A stretch of DNA of 64,000 nucleotides. Source: AP-15 sp963799085. Lineage in GTDB: Bacteria > Pseudomonadota > Alphaproteobacteria > ATCC43930 > CGMCC-115725. The notes under the pieces are model-generated. The model was given only the letters and a program-made list of their open reading frames with translations. It searched no databases and was not told the origin of the DNA. The DNA is taken from positions 124,001 through 188,000 of the forward strand of contig CAWCWA010000010.1 in the NCBI GenBank assembly GCA_963799085.1, written 5' to 3'. The first letter of the stretch is position 1. Each line of letters begins with the position of its first letter. Position numbers and translations under genes: made by a program. Positions 18,505 to 27,553 of this stretch are shown here, piece by piece.

Positions 18505-19077
18505 TTGCCGGCACGCGTGCTGATTCGTGGCGTTGAACATCGGAGAGACTTTTCTATCAAGGATCATCCGTATTTTCCTGCCATATGGGATCATCCTGGG
18601 ATGTTGCGCGGCCTTCTACCGAGTGTAGAATTCGACGGTTGCAAGCGCGCATCTATATTATATATTCCAGACAATATCGAAGATACACTCGAATTACCTG
18701 ATGGCAAGATGGTAGAAATCCGCCCAGATTCAACGAGTGATGCTAACGAATTTGGTAGAGCTATTGCCAAAATAGCTTATTGTAACGCGATTGCACACCA
18801 TGGATACGATGGATTCGAACATCTTAAATTACCCGATCGAATCCTGGTAAACTATCCATATGCTTCATTTTTTGTTGGATCCGTTTTGCGGAAACCACCA
18901 CCGCCGAACCGTCAAAATCCGTTGCACCGGATCGACTTAGCCGAGAATTGGATTTATGATGCAAGAACCCAACTATCGCGACGTATGTTAGTCACTAACA
19001 TAAGACTCTTTGGGACGGACGGCACCGCGAAAAATGGAATGCCGATCTATACCGTCGTGACGGGAGCACCAAAGTAA
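18505..19077 (+). CDS. AT-rich hypothetical protein beside the IS5 remnant
   Basis: About 190 residues, not recognised. Codon use is strikingly different from its neighbours: many A/T-ending codons (tta, ata, aat, gat), which suggests recent acquisition. It has no signal or membrane segment. The better-looking part starts near FSIKDHPYFPAIWDHPGMLR and includes YNAIAHHGYDGF-like and NYPYASFFVGSVLRKPP segments. The annotated TTG start may be wrong, because the first 15 residues look unlike the rest, and the true N-terminus may have been lost when the IS element arrived. It resembles the C-terminal halves of some HNH-associated proteins only weakly. Function unknown. Confidence 0.5.
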   Translation: MPARVLIRGVEHRRDFSIKDHPYFPAIWDHPGMLRGLLPSVEFDGCKRASILYIPDNIEDTLELPDGKMVEIRPDSTSDANEFGRAIAKIAYCNAIAHHGYDGFEHLKLPDRILVNYPYASFFVGSVLRKPPPPNRQNPLHRIDLAENWIYDARTQLSRRMLVTNIRLFGTDGTAKNGMPIYTVVTGAPK

Positions 19078-19163
19078 GACCCGCAACCGGTGCGCCCTTG
19101 GGATTAATTCGCAATGGGTCTCCCCCGAAGGGCGGCGAGGGCAATCTCGCTGGAACAGACCAT

Positions 19164-21524
19164 TCAGCGGCGCTTCCGCAGCGCCTGTACGATCCGTTCG
19201 GCGGTAATCGGCGTAGCGTTGAATTCGACGCCGAACGGTTTGAGGGCGTCGCACACCGCGTTGGCGATTGCCGCCGGCGGAGCGACGGCGCCGCCTTCGC
19301 CGACACCTTTGACGCCGAGCGGGTTGAGCGGCGAGGGCGAATGCTGGTGCGCGGTCTTGAAGAAAGGAATATCACCTGCCGCCGGCAGGGCGTAATCCAT
19401 CAGCGAACCCGACAGCAGCTGACCCGCAGCGTCGTATCGGATCGCCTCGTGGAGGAGGCCGCCGATCCCCTGCGTGGCGCCGCCTGCGATCTGACCTTCG
19501 ACGAGCAGCGGATTGACGACGACGCCGCAATCATGGGCGACGGCGTAGTCTTCGAGCGCGACATGTCCGGTCTCGATATCGACCGCGACGATCGCGACAT
19601 GCGTCGCCGAACTCCAAGTCACGGTCGGCGGCTCCCAGTGATAGGTCTCCTCGAGCCCCGCCTCGACGTCCGCGGGGCGGCCGTGATCCCAACCCGGGCG
19701 TGCGGCCGCCGCGATCCGGGCGAGGCTCACCCCCGTCTCCGGCACGCCGACGACGCCGACGCCGCCGTCGCGCAGTTCGACATCGGCGACGGCGCATTCA
19801 AGGAGATTGGCCCCGATCGCCAGCACCTTTTTCTGGAGCCGCTCGCTCGCGTGGTGGACAGCAGCCGATACCGTGACCGTGCTGCGGCTGGCAAAGGTGC
19901 CGACCCCGGTGGCGATCGCCGCCGTGTCGCCGAGCGTCACGACGACATCCTCGGGCGAAACCTTCCAGATGTCGGCGATGATCTGCGCGTAAACCGTCTC
20001 CATCCCCTGGCCCTGCGGCGAGGCGCCGGCGGCGACAAAGACCTTGCCTGATGGATCGACCCGGACGAGGGCGCTTTCATAGGGGCCGACCCCGGTGCCC
20101 TCGACATAGCAGCCGATGCCGAGCCCGAGACGCCGGCCGTCGCGGCGCGCCGCCAGCTGCCGCTTCCGGAACGCTTCGAGCCCGCCCACCGCGTCGAGCG
20201 CCAGTCGCAGCCCCTGCGGATAGTCGCCGCTGTCGTAGACGATCGGCTCCCCGTCGCGATAGGGAATGCCGACGCTGTAGGGCATCTCCTCGGCGCCGAC
20301 CATGTTGCGCAGACGCACTTCGGCCGGCTCCATCCCGAGTGCGGCCGCGACAAGATCGATGCCGCGCTCCATCGCGAACACGGCCTCCGGCCGGCCGGCG
20401 CCGCGATAAGCCGCGTTCGGCGTCTTGGTGGTGACGACGACCCGCCCGCTCGCGGCGTAATTCTCGACCTTATAGGGGCCGAGCAGATGCGCCGCGGTAT
20501 TATAAGCGACACCCGAGCCGATCGGGTTCCAGGCGCCGCAATCGACGAGATAGTCGTCGCGGATCGCCAGGATATGGCCGTCGTCGTCAAAGCCGATCTC
20601 GACATCGTGGATCTGGTCGCGCGAATGCGTGGCGCTCAACAGATGCTCGCGCCGCTCCTCGATCCAGCGCACCGGCCGTCCGGTGGCGCGCGCCAGGAAC
20701 GGCATCAGCAAATCCTCGGGATAGACCTGCCCCTTGCCGCCAAAGCCGCCGCCGACATCGAGCGCCACGGCACGCACACGCGCCTCGGAGAGTCCCAGGA
20801 TGCGGGCCGCCTCACGGCGCACCCAATGAGGGACCTGGGTAGCCGACCAGATCGTCACCGCGTCGCCGCGCCGGTCATAAAGGGCGACGACGCCGCGGCA
20901 TTCGAGCGGCATCGCGGCGTAGCGATGATGGTAGAAGCGCCGCTGCAACCGATGCGGTGCGGCGGCGAGCGCTGCGGCGGCGTCGCCCTTGGCGATCGAA
21001 AAGCTGCCGATCAAATTGGTGGCGAACCGCTCGTGCACGATCGGCGCGCCGGGGCGCAGCCCGGCCTCGGGATCGATGACGGCGGGCAGTACTTCGAGAT
21101 CGAGCTCGACCCGCTCGGCGGCGTCCTCGGCCTGCTCACGGCTCTCGGCGACGATGACGGCGAGCGCCTCGCCGACATGGCGCACCTTGTCGTGCGCCAG
21201 GAGCGCCTGCTGCGGGTTCAGAAAGCTGTGCTGGACGAGGCTCGTCCATTTTCGCGGCACCGAGATTTGCGCGTCAGGGATCGGCGGGATCTGACGCAGC
21301 AATTCGGGACCGCTGATCGCCATGACGACGCCGGGCGAGGCTTTTGCCGCGGCCAGCTCGACCCCGCGGATGCGGGCATGCGCATGCGGGCTGCGGACAA
21401 TAACGGCATGCAGCATCCCCGGCAGGACCAGATCGGCGACAAACTGCCCCTGCCCGGTCAGCAGCCGGCGGTCTTCGCGCCGCCGCAGCGATTGGCCGAT
21501 ATAGGTCGTCCCGGCCCCGGTCAT
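19164..21524 (-). CDS. CoxL-like molybdopterin-binding oxidoreductase large subunit (form II type)
   Basis: A 786-residue large subunit of the xanthine dehydrogenase / CO dehydrogenase family. It starts YIGQSLRRREDRRLLTGQG, contains the GGGFGGKGQVYPED Moco motif, the loop TPNAAYRGAGRPEAVFAMER and the catalytic glutamate motif GVKGVGEGGAVAPP. The loop sequence AYRGAGR is that of form II (putative) CoxL, not the AYXCSFR of genuine aerobic CO dehydrogenase. Its true substrate is therefore probably an aldehyde or N-heterocycle. The frame is intact, which is notable for so long a gene here. No small (2Fe-2S) or medium (FAD) subunit gene lies beside it. Confidence 0.88.
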   Translation of the reverse strand: MTGAGTTYIGQSLRRREDRRLLTGQGQFVADLVLPGMLHAVIVRSPHAHARIRGVELAAAKASPGVVMAISGPELLRQIPPIPDAQISVPRKWTSLVQHSFLNPQQALLAHDKVRHVGEALAVIVAESREQAEDAAERVELDLEVLPAVIDPEAGLRPGAPIVHERFATNLIGSFSIAKGDAAAALAAAPHRLQRRFYHHRYAAMPLECRGVVALYDRRGDAVTIWSATQVPHWVRREAARILGLSEARVRAVALDVGGGFGGKGQVYPEDLLMPFLARATGRPVRWIEERREHLLSATHSRDQIHDVEIGFDDDGHILAIRDDYLVDCGAWNPIGSGVAYNTAAHLLGPYKVENYAASGRVVVTTKTPNAAYRGAGRPEAVFAMERGIDLVAAALGMEPAEVRLRNMVGAEEMPYSVGIPYRDGEPIVYDSGDYPQGLRLALDAVGGLEAFRKRQLAARRDGRRLGLGIGCYVEGTGVGPYESALVRVDPSGKVFVAAGASPQGQGMETVYAQIIADIWKVSPEDVVVTLGDTAAIATGVGTFASRSTVTVSAAVHHASERLQKKVLAIGANLLECAVADVELRDGGVGVVGVPETGVSLARIAAAARPGWDHGRPADVEAGLEETYHWEPPTVTWSSATHVAIVAVDIETGHVALEDYAVAHDCGVVVNPLLVEGQIAGGATQGIGGLLHEAIRYDAAGQLLSGSLMDYALPAAGDIPFFKTAHQHSPSPLNPLGVKGVGEGGAVAPPAAIANAVCDALKPFGVEFNATPITAERIVQALRKRR

Positions 21525-21583
21525 CGCATCTCCCCGACATCGCCCCGGGGAAGATATTGGCATTGCTGCCTACGAGCGTACAG

Positions 21584-22736
21584 TCAGGGCCAGGCGGTGC
21601 GGATCGCAGCCGGGCCGGAGCCGAGATCGATTGTCGCGCCCGGCGTCAGCTTGCCGTTCTCCCAGCGGAAGACATTGAGGCCGTGGTCGATCATCGAGCC
21701 GACCAGGATCGTCTTGCCGTCCTTGGAGAAGGCGATGCCCTGCGACCAGCGGCCGATCGGCGCCTCGGCGAGTTTGCGCAGCTGCGCGCCCTCGACCGCA
21801 AACACGACGAGCGTGCCGTGTTCGTGGAACAGCCACGAATTCCTGGGCTTGGTCGACCCGTCGACATTGGCGACCGCGAGGAACTTGCCATCAGGCGAGA
21901 ATTTGAGGCCTTCGGGGGTGTGGCCGACCGAGAACCGTCTCGACCGTTCGGTACGGCTTCTGCTTCAGATCGATCAGGCTGACCGTATCGACGTCGCCAT
22001 CGCCGCGCCCCATATTGCCGGCCGCCGCCAGCGTCCCGTCATGCGTGACATCAAGCGTATACGGCCGCATCGCCGCGGTCAGCGGCCGTTTATCGACCGT
22101 GACCTTGGTCCCGTCGATATGCAGTACGCTGATCATGTTGTCGCCGTCGCGGCTTAAGAGCGCGGTCTTGCCGTCGGGCAGAAAGACGACCGAACTCGGC
22201 GAAGCTTTGGCGTTGCCGAGATCGATCTTCTCGACGGGTTCGAGATGCTTGTCCTTGATCGCGAAGACCGAGAGGGTGCCCTCGCTGCGGTTGGCGACGA
22301 GCGCCAGCGACCCGTCGGGCGAGATCGATACGCCCGCGGCACCCTCGCCGGCCGTCGTCTGCTGGATCACCTTGGGCGGCGAGGCTTTGAGATCGATGAC
22401 CGCGACCCGGTTGTCGGGGCCGAGCTTGCCATCCTCGCCGAGTTTGGTCGCCGCGGTGACGATCGCATAGCTCTCGTCCTTGGCGACCGCGATCGAGAGT
22501 GGCGGTCCGACAACGCTGGTCGGCACGTCGACCTTGCCGACGAGTTTCGGCGGATAGACCGAAACATCGATGATCGAGACGCTGTCGGGCGGCGGGTTCT
22601 TGGCCGGGCTCATCACCCCGTCGACATTGACACTGTGGCTGTCGTTGGCCGTCAGCGCGACATCGGCAAAAGCCGCGGGCATCGCCGCGGCGATCGAAGC
22701 GGCGAACCCGAACGCCGCCAGTTTCCAACCGTCCAT
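21584..22736 (-). CDS. Exported YVTN-type beta-propeller (lactonase-like) protein, one frameshift
   Basis: Periplasmic seven-bladed propeller-type protein of about 383 residues with an N-terminal signal peptide (WKLAAFGFAASIAAAMPAAF then ADVAL). Repeats carry the usual Ser-Pro-Asp-Gly turns (GVSISPDGSLALVANRSEG, VVFLPDGKTALLSRDGDN, LKFSPDGKFLAVANVDGS). One extra C near 21930 splits the frame; correcting it joins YRTVETV to SVGHTPEGLKFSPDG. Such proteins are usually annotated as lactonases or as binding or scaffold proteins; no catalytic residues can be assigned here. It lies downstream of nothing obvious and is divergent from rpmJ. Confidence 0.75.
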
Positions 22737-22912
22737 CGTTCCCTCCCGATTTGCGGCGTCCGTCCCGACGCCTCGTTGAGCGGCGAGAATACACATATCG
22801 ATCCAGGCGCAAAGGTCCGATTAACCGTGGGTCGCAACGCCGCTGGGTCCGCCGGCGGATTTGACTTCGGTCGGGTCGCTTCCTATTTTCCGGGCTCGCT
22901 CAGGAGCCGGAC

Positions 22913-23038
22913 ATGAAGATCGTCAATTCGCTGAAGACCCTCAAAAAGCGCGACAAGGGCTGTCGCGTCGTGCGCCGCAAGGGGCGGGTCTACGTCATCA
23001 ACAAGGCCAACCCCCGGTACAAGGCGCGCCAGGGCTGA
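22913..23038 (+). CDS. rpmJ: 50S ribosomal protein L36
   Basis: A 41-residue ribosomal protein L36 of the longer type that lacks the four-cysteine zinc ribbon. It begins MKIVNSLKTLKKRDKGCRVV and ends RRKGRVYVINKANPRYKARQ plus Gly. A good ribosome-binding site (AGGAG at 22902-22906) precedes the ATG. L36 sits alone here rather than at the end of a ribosomal protein operon, which is normal for Alphaproteobacteria. Being so short, it is easily missed in annotation. Confidence 0.96.
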   Translation: MKIVNSLKTLKKRDKGCRVVRRKGRVYVINKANPRYKARQG

Positions 23039-23063
23039 GCCTGACGCAAGCGGGCGCGCACCG

Positions 23064-24556
23064 ATGGAAATGCCGGCCCCCGATGCGGCGGTCCTCGGGC
23101 GGCGCGACGAAATCGTCGAGGCGTTGCGGCGGATCGTGCCCGGCGAAGGGGTTATCGCCTCGGAGACCGAGCGCCGCGCCTATGAAAGCGACGGGCTGAC
23201 CGCCTATCGCCAGCTGCCGCTGGTCGTCGTGCTGCCGTCGCGGGTCGAGGAAGTCTCCGCGATCCTGCGCTATTGCAGGGAGAACGGCGTCAAGATCGTG
23301 CCGCGCGGCGCCGGCACCTCGCTGTCGGGCGGCGCCTTGCCGCTCGCCGACGGCGTGCTGCTCGGCATGGCCAAATTCAACCGCATCCTCGACATCGATT
23401 ACGACAACCGTTGCATCGTCGCCCAGCCCGGCGTCACCAATCTCGGCGATCACCCAGGCGGTCGAAGCCGCGGGCTTCTATTACGCGCCCGACCCGTCGA
23501 GCCAGATCGCCTGCACGATCGGCGGCAATGTCGCGGAGAATTCGGGCGGCGTGCATTGCCTCAAATACGGGCTGACGACGAACAACCTGCTCGGCCTGGA
23601 AATGGTGCTGATCGACGGCGAGATCGTCCGGCTCGGCGGCAAGCATCTCGATGCCGAAGGCTATGATCTGCTGGGGTGATGACCGGGTCGGAGGGCCTGC
23701 TCGGGGTCGTCACCGAGGTCACCGTGCGCATCCTGCCAAAGCCGGCCGCGGCCCGCGCGCTGCTGATCGGCTTCCCGAGACCGAGGATGCCGGCGATTGC
23801 GTCGCCGCGATCATCGCCGCCGGCATCATCCCGGGCGGGATGGAGATGATGGACCGGCCGGCGATCCACGCCGCCGAGGCCTTTGTCGCAGTCGGCTATC
23901 CGCTCGATGTCGAGGCGTTGCTGATCGTCGAGCTCGACGGGCCCCGGCCGAGATCGACCGATCTGATCGGCCGGGTCGAGGAGATCGCCCGCAGCCAACC
24001 GCGCCGCGCTCGATCCGGCGTCAGCGGCGACGAGGCCGAGCGGCTCGCCTTCTGGTCCGGGCGCAAGGCGGCGTTCCCGGCGGTGGGCCGCATCTCGCCC
24101 GATTATTACTGCATGGACGGCACGATCCCGCGCGCCCGCCTGGCCGAGGTGCTGGCGCGCATCCGGGAATTGTCGGAACGGCTACGGGCTCGCCGTCGCC
24201 AACGTGTTTCACGCCGGCGACGGCAATCTCCACCCGCTGATCCTGTACGACGCCAACCAGCCCGGCGAAATCGAGCGCGCCGAAGCGTTCGGCGCCGACA
24301 TTCTGCGGCTCTGCGTCGAGGTCGGCGGCGTGCTGACCGGCGAGCACGGGGTCGGCGTCGAAAAACGCGACCTGATGGGGACGATGTTCGACGAGATCGA
24401 TCTCGCGCAGCAGCAGCGCCTCAAATGCGCCTTCGACCCGGACGGGCTGCTCAATCCCGGCAAGGTCTTCCCGACAACTCCACCGCTGCGCCGAACTCGG
24501 CCGCCTGCACGTCCATCGCCGGCCGGATGCCGCACCCCGATCTGCCGCGGTTCTGA
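23064..24556 (+). CDS. glcD: Glycolate oxidase FAD subunit GlcD, about five frameshifts
   Basis: FAD-dependent catalytic subunit that oxidises glycolate to glyoxylate. It is about 497 residues once the frames are joined. Recognisable segments are VVLPSRVEEVSAILRYCREN, the FAD-binding PRGAGTSLSGGALPLADGV, PDPSSQIACTIGGNVAENSG, and the C-terminal NVFHAGDGNLHPLILYD, VLTGEHGVGVEKRDLMG and DPDGLLNPGKVFP. Shifts lie near 23447, 23677, 23780, 23940, 24180 and 24475. Two are losses from G or C runs and others are extra bases, so sequencing error is likely. Its partners glcE and glcF lie 4.5 kb downstream beyond an inserted island. Confidence 0.85.
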
Positions 24557-24598
24557 CTTCGCCTCACAGGCCCGCGAAGCCGGTGTGGATTCTGTCAC

Positions 24599-25060
24599 TC
24601 AGCCTCGATGAGCGGAGATGCGTGGTAATGTCGATGTCTGCTTAGGAGGAGACGGAGAAATGCGATCGCCATGCAATCGAGCGAGTGACCGAATGGCGGC
24701 GAGAAATTTTGTACGATCAATGTTATTCGAAATGTAAAGTACCTTCTGAAAACTTCCAGGGCCATTCACAACCATCGCCTGATAATTAACTATTGGTATT
24801 TGACGATTGTTATTGAATCTCCTATCGGGTCCACCATCGCGACGCACAAACCGCCACGTGTGCCCCACGACCACCGCGTCCCCGGGGACGCTTTCTGCCT
24901 CATGAAATCGTTGATCGTGAAACTGCACGGTCAAGTTCCGATAATCCAATCCTCCGATTGCACGCTGCTGGCGAACGAGGAGTAGATCAGGAAAAAAGTA
25001 GATCGTGTTGAGCCCACCGCCAATGAAAGGTATCGAAACGTTTGTAATACATGAGGGTTC
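24599..25060 (-). pseudogene. DUF4236 gene, 3' part, separated by IS91-like insertion
   Basis: The C-terminal 153 codons of a DUF4236-domain protein whose first 228 codons are at 27558-28241. From the GAA at 25060 it reads EPSCITNVSIPFIGGGLNTI, YFFPDLLLVRQQRAIGG, then GDAVVVGHTWRFVRRDGGP, DRRFNNNRQIPIVNYQA. This is the conserved C-terminal region that follows the membrane and linker part in full-length relatives (a beta-rich domain with FFPD and GGPDRRF). The frame upstream of 25060 belongs to the inserted element. Without the N-terminal part it is probably not expressed. Confidence 0.8.
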
Positions 25061-25118
25061 AACGAGGTCCCGCGAGGCAACTGGCGGGCGCGGCACGGTG
25101 CGGGACGTCGTTGAAGCC
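25056..25118. repeat. Inverted repeat at left end of IS91-like element
   Basis: The arms GGTTCAACGAGGTCCCGC (25056-25073) and GCGGGACGTCGTTGAAGCC (25100-25118) are near-perfect inverted copies around a 26-nt loop. The hairpin lies at the transposase-distal end of the element and includes the GTTC boundary. It is a candidate terminus recognised by the HUH transposase. A 15-nt segment at 25121-25135 (ATTGAACGAAGCCGC) also matches, inverted and with one mismatch, the right boundary at 27546-27560. Confidence 0.7.
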
Positions 25119-25398
25119 TGATTGAACGAAGCCGCGTTGGCCGGCACGGCCTATGGGAATTGAACCCGGCGGTAGGCCCAGCGATGCCGGTGCCGACGGC
25201 CCATACCGGCGATGTGCGCGGTCGGGATAGGACGCGCTCCCGCTGACGCACGGCAGAGCATGACGGGGCAAGGGATATTGCGGTGCGCTCTGGCATCGGC
25301 GATCGCGGGATTGCTTGTCGCGGGCAATAACAGCGTGCGTTCGACGCGCGGCATTGGCGCGGTCGATCGGAAGCGGACAGTGATCGCGGGCGCGCCGC
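25119..25398. other. Non-coding left part of the IS91-like element
   Basis: Between the terminal hairpin and the transposase stop I see no supported gene. Short open frames on both strands lack a ribosome-binding site and match nothing I recognise. The GC content is like that of the transposase gene, so this stretch belongs to the element. Confidence 0.5.
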
Positions 25399-26592
25399 TC
25401 ATGAGCTGTCGCAGGAGAAGGGCCGGGGCGCCGATCTCGCCGCACGCTCGAGTACGGCGATTTCAACGAGGTGTCCGCCACAGGCCGGGCAGATGTCGAG
25501 CGATCGCCCGAAGAGCCGAGCATAGCGCTCGCGATAATCGGCCGGTTCGGGGATCGTCTCGGGTTCAGGGAGATTGAGCAAGTGCCGGATCAGCGCGAGC
25601 TTGGCGCGGCGATGGGCGTTGGCGAGGAAGCCGAAGTGGCGGACTTTGCGGAAGCCGTCCGGCAGGATGTGCAGCAGGAAGCGCCGGATGAACTCGCCGA
25701 CCGGCAAGGTCATGGCCTTGGGCCGCTGCGGGTGGCGGTAGTCCTTCCAGCGGAAGCGAACCTGTCCGTTGACCAGAGCGATGAGCCGAGAGTTGGCGAC
25801 GGCGACCCGATGCGTGTAGCGGCCGAGATAATCGAGCACCTGCTGCGGCCCGCCGAATGGGCGCTTGGCGTAGACCACCCATTCGATCCCGCGTAAGGGT
25901 CGCAGATGGGCGGCGAAGGCCGCCGGCTTGGCGAGCCCGGCCAGCTCTCCGAAGAAGCTCAGCATCCCGGCATGGAAGGCCGCCTGCAGTCGTTCAAGGA
26001 ACAGCCGGCGGTAGAGGCGGGAGAGCACCCGGACCGGCAGAAAGAAGCCGGGCCGGCAGGCGATCCAGCGGCCCTCGGGCGATAGCCCGCCGCCCGGCAC
26101 GATGCAATGAACATGCGGGTGATGGAACAGATTCTGCCCCCAGGTGTGCAGCACTGCGGTCATGCCGATCGCGGCGCCGAGATGCTTTGGATCAGCGGCG
26201 ATCGTCTGCACCGTCTCGGCCGCCACCCGGAACAGGGTGTCGTAGACGATCGCCTTGTTCTGCAGCGCGATGGCGGCGATCGCCGACGGCACAGTGAAGA
26301 CGAGGTGGAAATACGGCACCGGCAGCAGCTCGGCGTGGCGATCGGCGAGCCACTGCGCGCGGGTCAAGCCCTGACACTTCGGGCAGTGCCGGTTGCGGCA
26401 GGAATTGTAGGCGATGCGGGTCTTGCCGCAATCCTCGCAGCGTTCGACATGGCCGCCGAGCGCCGCCGTCCGGCAGGTCTCGATCGCCGCCATGACCCGG
26501 CGTTGTCCGAAGGTCATACTGCCGACCTGATCGGCGCGATAGGCGGCGCTGTGGCGGCGGAAGATGTCCGCCACCTCAAGCGCGGGGCGCAT
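25399..26592 (-). CDS. IS91-family HUH transposase
   Basis: A 397-residue rolling-circle transposase. The N-terminal zinc-binding region has ERCEDCGKTRIAYNSCRNRH and CPKCQ. The HUH catalytic motif is in NLFHHPHVHCIVPGGGLS. A candidate catalytic tyrosine is in LDYLGRYTHRVAVANSRLI. A second zinc-finger-like pair (CPACGG) lies near the C-terminus. The gene begins 9 bp after the stop of the tyrosine recombinase and is presumably co-transcribed with it. The frame is complete. It would nick and transfer one strand at GAAC or CAAG targets. Confidence 0.93.
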   Translation of the reverse strand: MRPALEVADIFRRHSAAYRADQVGSMTFGQRRVMAAIETCRTAALGGHVERCEDCGKTRIAYNSCRNRHCPKCQGLTRAQWLADRHAELLPVPYFHLVFTVPSAIAAIALQNKAIVYDTLFRVAAETVQTIAADPKHLGAAIGMTAVLHTWGQNLFHHPHVHCIVPGGGLSPEGRWIACRPGFFLPVRVLSRLYRRLFLERLQAAFHAGMLSFFGELAGLAKPAAFAAHLRPLRGIEWVVYAKRPFGGPQQVLDYLGRYTHRVAVANSRLIALVNGQVRFRWKDYRHPQRPKAMTLPVGEFIRRFLLHILPDGFRKVRHFGFLANAHRRAKLALIRHLLNLPEPETIPEPADYRERYARLFGRSLDICPACGGHLVEIAVLERAARSAPRPFSCDSS

Positions 26593-26601
26593 GCCGGGCG
26601 A

Positions 26602-27462
26602 TCAGCTCGACGGCATCACCATCAGGCTAAGACGGTCGAGCGGGCTTGTCGTGTCGGCGATCAGTGTTGTCGCAACCTGGGTATAGCGGGCGGTCGTCGA
26701 CAGCCGGGCATGACCGAGCAGCACTTGGATGATGCGGATGTCGGTGCCGGCTTCGAGCAGATGGGTGGCGAAGCTGTGGCGCAAGGTGTGCACCGTCACC
26801 GGCTTGCTGAGTTCAGCGCGCCGTGCCGCGACCCGGCAGGCCTCCTGCAATGTGGCGACGCTGACCGGCTCCCCTGCCGCCCGGCCCGGGAACAGCCAGC
26901 GGCCCGGCCGCGCCAAGCGCCAGTAGGCGCGCAGGATCTGCAGCAGCTGCGGCGACAGCATGACGTAGCGGTCCTTGCCGCCCTTGCCGTGCTCGACCCG
27001 GATCAGCATCCGGCGGCTGTCGATGGCGCCGATGGTCAGGCGCGCGACCTCGCCGACGCGCAGCCCCGCCCCGTAGGCTGTCGTCAGCGCCGCCCGGTTG
27101 CGCAGGCCGGAAACCGCTTCCAAAAACTGCACGATCTCGTCGGCGCTCAGCACCACCGGCAGCTTCTGCGGCTCGCGCGCGGCGACGATGCGTTCGAGAG
27201 CGTCGCTCCGGCCTAAGGTGACGCCGTAGAAGAACCGCAAGGCGCACACGGTCTGATTGATGTGCGACCACGAACGCTGCTGCGCGATCAGGTGGAGCTG
27301 GTAGGCTCGTACCTCCTCCAGATCGAGCCGGTCCGGCGAGCGGCCGAAATGCCGGCTGAACTTGGCGATCGCATAGAGGTAGGATTGTTGCGTCGCCGGC
27401 GACAGATTGCGGATCATCATGTCGTCGATCATGCGCCGGCGTAGAGGGCTGATCTCAGCCAT
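26602..27462 (-). CDS. Tyrosine recombinase / integrase of the IS91-like element
   Basis: A 286-residue site-specific recombinase of the XerC-like phage integrase family. It has an N-terminal SAM-like core-binding domain (SPATQQSYLYAIAKFSRHFG) and a catalytic domain with Arg in YGAGLRVGEVARL, the His-X-X-Arg box VHTLRHSFATHLLEAGTD, VLLGHARLSTTARYTQV with the second His and the nucleophilic Tyr. All catalytic positions are present. Integrases of this kind precede the transposase in one subset of IS91 elements; their exact role there is not settled. Confidence 0.93.
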   Translation of the reverse strand: MAEISPLRRRMIDDMMIRNLSPATQQSYLYAIAKFSRHFGRSPDRLDLEEVRAYQLHLIAQQRSWSHINQTVCALRFFYGVTLGRSDALERIVAAREPQKLPVVLSADEIVQFLEAVSGLRNRAALTTAYGAGLRVGEVARLTIGAIDSRRMLIRVEHGKGGKDRYVMLSPQLLQILRAYWRLARPGRWLFPGRAAGEPVSVATLQEACRVAARRAELSKPVTVHTLRHSFATHLLEAGTDIRIIQVLLGHARLSTTARYTQVATTLIADTTSPLDRLSLMVMPSS

Positions 27463-27528
27463 CGGAACTCCTGTCTGATCAGGTGGTTGTGCAACTCCAC
27501 CCTCTCAGACAGGAGACCCCGGCGTCAG

Positions 27529-27549
27529 CCGCTCCTTACCGCGGAGCGG
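27529..27549. repeat. Palindrome at right end of IS91-like element
   Basis: CCGCTCC (27529-27535) and GGAGCGG (27543-27549) form a 7-bp stem with a 7-nt loop, 4 bp inside the right boundary GTTC at 27554-27557. Together with the left-end hairpin it marks the element ends. Confidence 0.65.
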
Positions 27550-27553
27550 TTTC

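Larger units (their letters stand above)
25057..27553 (-). mobile_element. IS91-like element (tyrosine recombinase plus HUH transposase) inserted in DUF4236 gene
   Basis: A 2497-bp element bounded on the minus strand by two copies of TTGAAC (GTTC at 25057-25060 and 27554-27557 on plus). GAAC is a known IS91-family target tetranucleotide. Excising the DNA between the copies joins PKRIE to PSCITN in frame and restores the host gene, so the limits are precise. The element carries integrase (26602-27462) then transposase (25399-26592) on one strand. Palindromes lie just inside both ends, as expected for oriIS and terIS of rolling-circle elements. Both genes have intact frames, so it could still be active. 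Confidence 0.88.
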
